This document shows, piece after piece, positions 62,901-64,000 of a stretch of DNA of 64,000 nt. Position numbers and translations under genes: made by a program. Every line of letters begins with the position of its first letter. The stretch's first letter is position 1. Under the pieces are notes generated by a model. The model worked only from the letters and a program-made list of their open reading frames with translations, ran no database searches and was not told where the DNA came from. Source of the DNA: a virus; the IMG/VR virus record IMGVR_UViG_3300023184_000031, positions 42,256-106,255 of that record. One strand, given 5' to 3'.

Positions 62901-63190
62901 ATGGCCAATTATGGGTTACAGCATCATCAGCAGTAGGACCTACAACTCCTGCCGGTGTAAAAGCAGGATCAGGCTCAGTAGCTTCATTTACAGGTAACCC
63001 ATCATCATCTGCAGTAACATTCGGAACATCATTTGGTAATAATTTATATGCTGTAGCAGTAACAGGGGAAGATGAAAGATCATGGACTATAGTAAGCAAA
63101 TCAGCAACCGGATTTACAATAAATTCAAATTCAATTGTACCATTAACAGGACCTGTTTATTGGATAGCAACACCATTTAGTAACGCATAA
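56906..63190 (+). CDS. Giant tail fibre protein with hexapeptide repeats
   Basis: 2094 residues. An N-terminal virion-attachment domain (about 1–115) is followed by long runs of six-residue repeats of the type S(Y/F)Axx(S/A) in several blocks up to about residue 1060. They are interrupted by about 45-residue modules with YYPLFVDGTN and LTYNPxTQLLTATASWAQ. Later come a unique domain (about 1070–1200), more hexads, and two copies of a (N)xTFIGQxAG repeat domain resembling YadA-type heads, each followed by KIGINVP and VSGTV. It is a trimeric shaft-and-head adhesin, probably host-binding. Confidence 0.85.
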   Translation: MGLILRQTLTPNSGNGLSIKGFALSYAEGDGNFMYLLTNMSGSNISITGSTGIIGNFQSVGTVNFPSLTNSTQTNILTYNSASGQLYYLGTGSLTVGTASWVSSSNVYGPYGFDSIKSASYASSSFSSVSASYASTASFVLSASYALSSSRATTASYVLSASYASTASYALSSSYSLSSSFASTASYVLSASYALTSSVAISASYASTASFVLSSSYALTASQATSASYALSSSYTLSSSFASTASFVLSSSYATSASQANSASTILTTVAGVNQSYYPTFVDSTSNGNHALYDNGNLTYNPVTQLLTATASWAQSASFTVSASYATSASQAVTASYTVSSSYASTASIATSASYALTSSYTLSSSYATSASIASTASYTVSSSYATSASQAATASYTVSSSFASTASFTVSASYATSASRAVTASYTVSSSYATTASYTLSSSYATTSSYTLSSSFATTASYTLSSSFASTASYTLSSSFASTASYTLSSSYATSASIANVTPNVYVTAVALNQNYYPLFVDGTNSSIHAVDVNGQLTYNPSTQLLTATASWAQSSSYTVSSSFASTASYVVSSSYATSASQAATASYTLSSSYASTASFVLSSSYATSASQATSASYASTASFVLSSSYASTASYVLSSSFASTASYVLSASYAASASRAVSSSYAATASYVISASYATSASQATSASYTLSSSYASTASYVISSSYATTASYVASASYATSASQATSASYTLSSSYASTASFVNSASFATTSSYTVSSSFADTANVTPNVYVTVAAQNQSYYPLFVDGTNSTIHAVDVNGNLTYNPVTQLLTATSSWAQSASFTVSASYATSASRAVTASYTLSSSYASTASYVLSSSYASTASYVLSASYATSASQALSSSYSLSSSYATSASQATSASYASTASFVLSSSYASTASFVLSSSYASTASIATSASYASTASFVLSSSYALSSSQATSASHAATASYVLSSSYATSASYASTASFVLSSSYASTASFVLSSSYATSASQATSASYASTASFVLSSSYASTASFVLSSSYATSASYATSASYAFNSTTASYVNLTAGPGITINATTITASVRAVNGIGPDNITGNIATSLTAVKTGLSSSGTNNLVVSSSGALTGSIPQGLIWVVSGETGPKSGSNGEAWIFVPSGSSPGVTTGSWYLLSGINSAAIGASYLPLAGGTMTGNITMGSGISLLGTASWAASASNAVSSQTASYLPVATYQITSSWAVSSSQAVSSSYATTSSYTLSSSFASTASYTLSSSYATTASYTLSSSYATTSSYTLSSSFANTASYTLSSSFATTASYVLSASYAATASYTLSSSYAGTSSLVNILSSSANQSYSVLFTPETSGSQALYVDSSTGSLTYNPSTNILTATASYALVASQSQYPFSTTGSTIYSTYPAAGPFSITPIYSIIIGQSAGQNAIGANTSIFIGSGSGQLAINADNSVFLGNKAGYNSSAANNSTFIGQNAGGNAGNANNSTFIGQSAGNGATKAINSIFIGTSTGQYQSATSYSIALGNGAGQNFTGVAAGNMGSNNIIIGTRITVAVGQSNSINIGGLIFGTGSNFATSGAPSSGSAGGKIGINVPAPSYNFQVSGTVAFSNLDDNALLPLVRVVMADSNGQLFYTASSAIGGGGGGGGTPQGNNTEIQYNNNGVFGGLSVLTYDATPGAGLVGTGSFTGSFSGSLFGSASYATSASFATTASYALSASYALSSSYATTASYATTAVTSSYPLSTIGTALYPTYVTTSDFATLHSVFLGQNAGTYTSGGTGATLTAYTTMIGQDAGSGSQYARHSNFIGYRAGNVGGLSSVTNESNFIGKQSGEYAYFANASNFFGGLAGGSATSASNSNFFGSQAGQNSSNASNSNFFGQQAGRQAISASYSTFIGYKVGLAPTTANSVGSNNIIIGTNITLPITASNAINIGGVLFGSGSYATTTGNPSSGSAGGKIGINVPLPSYSLHVSGTVGFTNLVTSSAAVTNVVVADGNGQLWVTASSAVGPTTPAGVKAGSGSVASFTGNPSSSAVTFGTSFGNNLYAVAVTGEDERSWTIVSKSATGFTINSNSIVPLTGPVYWIATPFSNA
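57258..60090 (+). repeat. 18-bp coding repeats (hexapeptide shaft)
   Basis: Units such as TCATATGCTTTAAGTAGC encode SYALSS, SYASTA, SFVLSS and similar. Spacing between successive S-Y/F/Q/R positions is six residues through whole blocks. CATATG recurs many times. Blocks are separated by the YYPLFVDG modules. Confidence 0.85.
61150..62840 (+). repeat. Duplicated FIGxxAG head modules
   Basis: Two blocks (about 61150–61735 and 62200–62840) each carry several NSxFIGxxAGxxA repeats, then GSNNIIIGT, then SGSAGGKIGINVP and VSGTVxFxNL. The second is a diverged duplicate of the first. Confidence 0.75.
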
Positions 63191-63198
63191 TATTTATA
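63191..63198 (+). promoter_or_regulatory. TATTTATA promoter-like octamer
   Basis: TATTTATA directly after the fibre stop, 7 nt before the ATG at 63206. Confidence 0.4.
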
Positions 63199-63205
63199 TT
63201 AAAAC

Positions 63206-64000
63206 ATGGCCATATTCACTTCAGACTCAGGTAGCTTTTATGATTTAAGAGTATCTAGTAGTTTAGCAGTATCAGGATCAACTTATTTAACTTTAGCCAC
63301 ATCATCAACAACAGTTATTAATGTTGTAATGGTTAATACAGCATCCGGTCAACTATATTATACAGCATCAACAGCAGTTGCTAATGCTTCCGTATTCCCT
63401 TATACTGGTAGTGCAATAATAACAGGCTCACTAGTTGTAACAGGAGCAATATCTTCTATATCAGGAGGATTTACAGGATCATTATTTGGAACTGCATCAT
63501 ATGTTTCTGGATCTGTATATACTAGTTTTAATCCTGCATTAAGTGCATCATATGCTTCCGGCTCTACAAGTGCATCATATGCCTTAAGCTCATCACGTGC
63601 TGTAACATCATCATATGCATTAAGTGCATCTGTAGCAACAAGTGCATCATATGCATTAAGTGCATCTGTAGCAACAAGTGCATCATATGCATTAAGTGCA
63701 TCTGTAGCAACAAGTGCATCATATGCCCAATCAGCGGCTACTGCTTCAAATATAGTTGTTGCTGTACCTAGTGCCGCTAATACAACTTACTATATAACAT
63801 TTGTAACAGCATCTACTAGTGCACCACAACCACTAGATGTAACGGGTAATTTAACATATAATAATACTTCACAATTATTAAATGCTACAGCATCATGGGC
63901 TCAATCATCTTCTATTGCTATTAGTGCATCATATGCATTAAGTAGTAGCTATGCTCTAAGTAGCTCATATGCATTAAGTAGCTCATATGCATTAAGTGCA
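63206..64000 (+). CDS. Partial third repeat-rich fibre gene, cut by window edge
   Basis: 265 codons visible from ATG 63206, still open at 64000. It starts MAIFTSDSGSFYDLRVSSSL, repeats the TASYVSGSVYTSFNPALSAS module of the 18938 fibre, then hexad runs (SYALSASVATSA three times in nearly identical DNA), an LDVTGNLTYNNTSQLLNATA module as in the 56906 fibre, and more hexads. It is a hybrid of the two other fibres. The C-terminal end and receptor part are outside the window. Confidence 0.8.
   Translation, partial: MAIFTSDSGSFYDLRVSSSLAVSGSTYLTLATSSTTVINVVMVNTASGQLYYTASTAVANASVFPYTGSAIITGSLVVTGAISSISGGFTGSLFGTASYVSGSVYTSFNPALSASYASGSTSASYALSSSRAVTSSYALSASVATSASYALSASVATSASYALSASVATSASYAQSAATASNIVVAVPSAANTTYYITFVTASTSAPQPLDVTGNLTYNNTSQLLNATASWAQSSSIAISASYALSSSYALSSSYALSSSYALSA

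Noticed and set aside
62602-63099. 165-codon minus-strand open frame
   Set aside because: Lies fully inside the 2094-residue fibre frame and has no recognisable content; codon bias of Ser/Ala/Thr repeats keeps the opposite frame open.

Overview
The window is one contiguous, AT-rich (about two-thirds A+T) stretch of a large T4-like contractile-tailed phage. Every supported gene is on the + strand, genes are tightly packed (many 4–20 nt overlaps), and no stretch over about 155 nt lacks a gene. The virion set (terminase, portal, prohead protease, scaffold, major capsid, neck gp13/gp14, sheath, tube, tape measure, baseplate hub) is of the T4 supergroup but reordered. The host is not shown directly. 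A-rich leaders with almost no Shine-Dalgarno sequences, low GC and the Ser/Ala/Tyr-rich fibre proteins suggest a Bacteroidetes (flavobacterial) host, possibly aquatic; that is inference.

Layout. 1–1711: small envelope or unknown proteins, including a two-gene spanin-like pair. 1801–12278: head module (terminase, portal, putative core proteins, protease, scaffold, capsid). 12368–16464: PhoH, neck and tail-completion genes with several small proteins and a broken GIY-YIG endonuclease. 16475–24734: fibre or adhesin genes, including a 1368-residue fibre and a Hint-domain adhesin. 24796–39517: small proteins, sheath, tube, a tail assembly chaperone with a likely +1 frameshift, tape measure and baseplate/hub, the hub carrying a lambda-type (GH104) lysin domain. 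39555–49079: replication and nucleotide genes (compact family A-like polymerase, gp32, UvsX, 5'-3' exonuclease, DnaB-type helicase, thioredoxin, B12-dependent ribonucleotide reductase). 49091–56819: a kinase-like protein, small proteins, and a 7-deazaguanine cassette (QueD, a DpdA-like transglycosylase, QueC, QueE, FolE) ending in a dCTP deaminase/dUTPase-like gene. 56906–end: two more repeat-rich fibre genes, the second cut by the window edge.

How it works together. FolE, QueD, QueE and QueC would turn GTP into a 7-deazaguanine base and the DpdA-like enzyme would insert it into phage DNA, plausibly against restriction. Several enzymes of this route have changed metal sites; QueC has lost all four zinc cysteines, so the final base may not be preQ0. 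The ribonucleotide reductase, thioredoxin and Dcd-like enzyme feed replication. Mobile genes (two HNH, two GIY-YIG, one remnant) sit between essential genes.

Regulation. An octamer TATTTATA/T lies in most leaders, often just after a terminator hairpin, and is the best candidate for a phage-specific promoter element. Several small proteins share short N-terminal tags ending in (I/L)xE that resemble T4 capsid-targeting peptides; one of them is kinase-like. The most promising leads are the altered 7-deazaguanine pathway, the +1 frameshift, the promoter element, the possible capsid-targeted protein set and the Hint adhesin.
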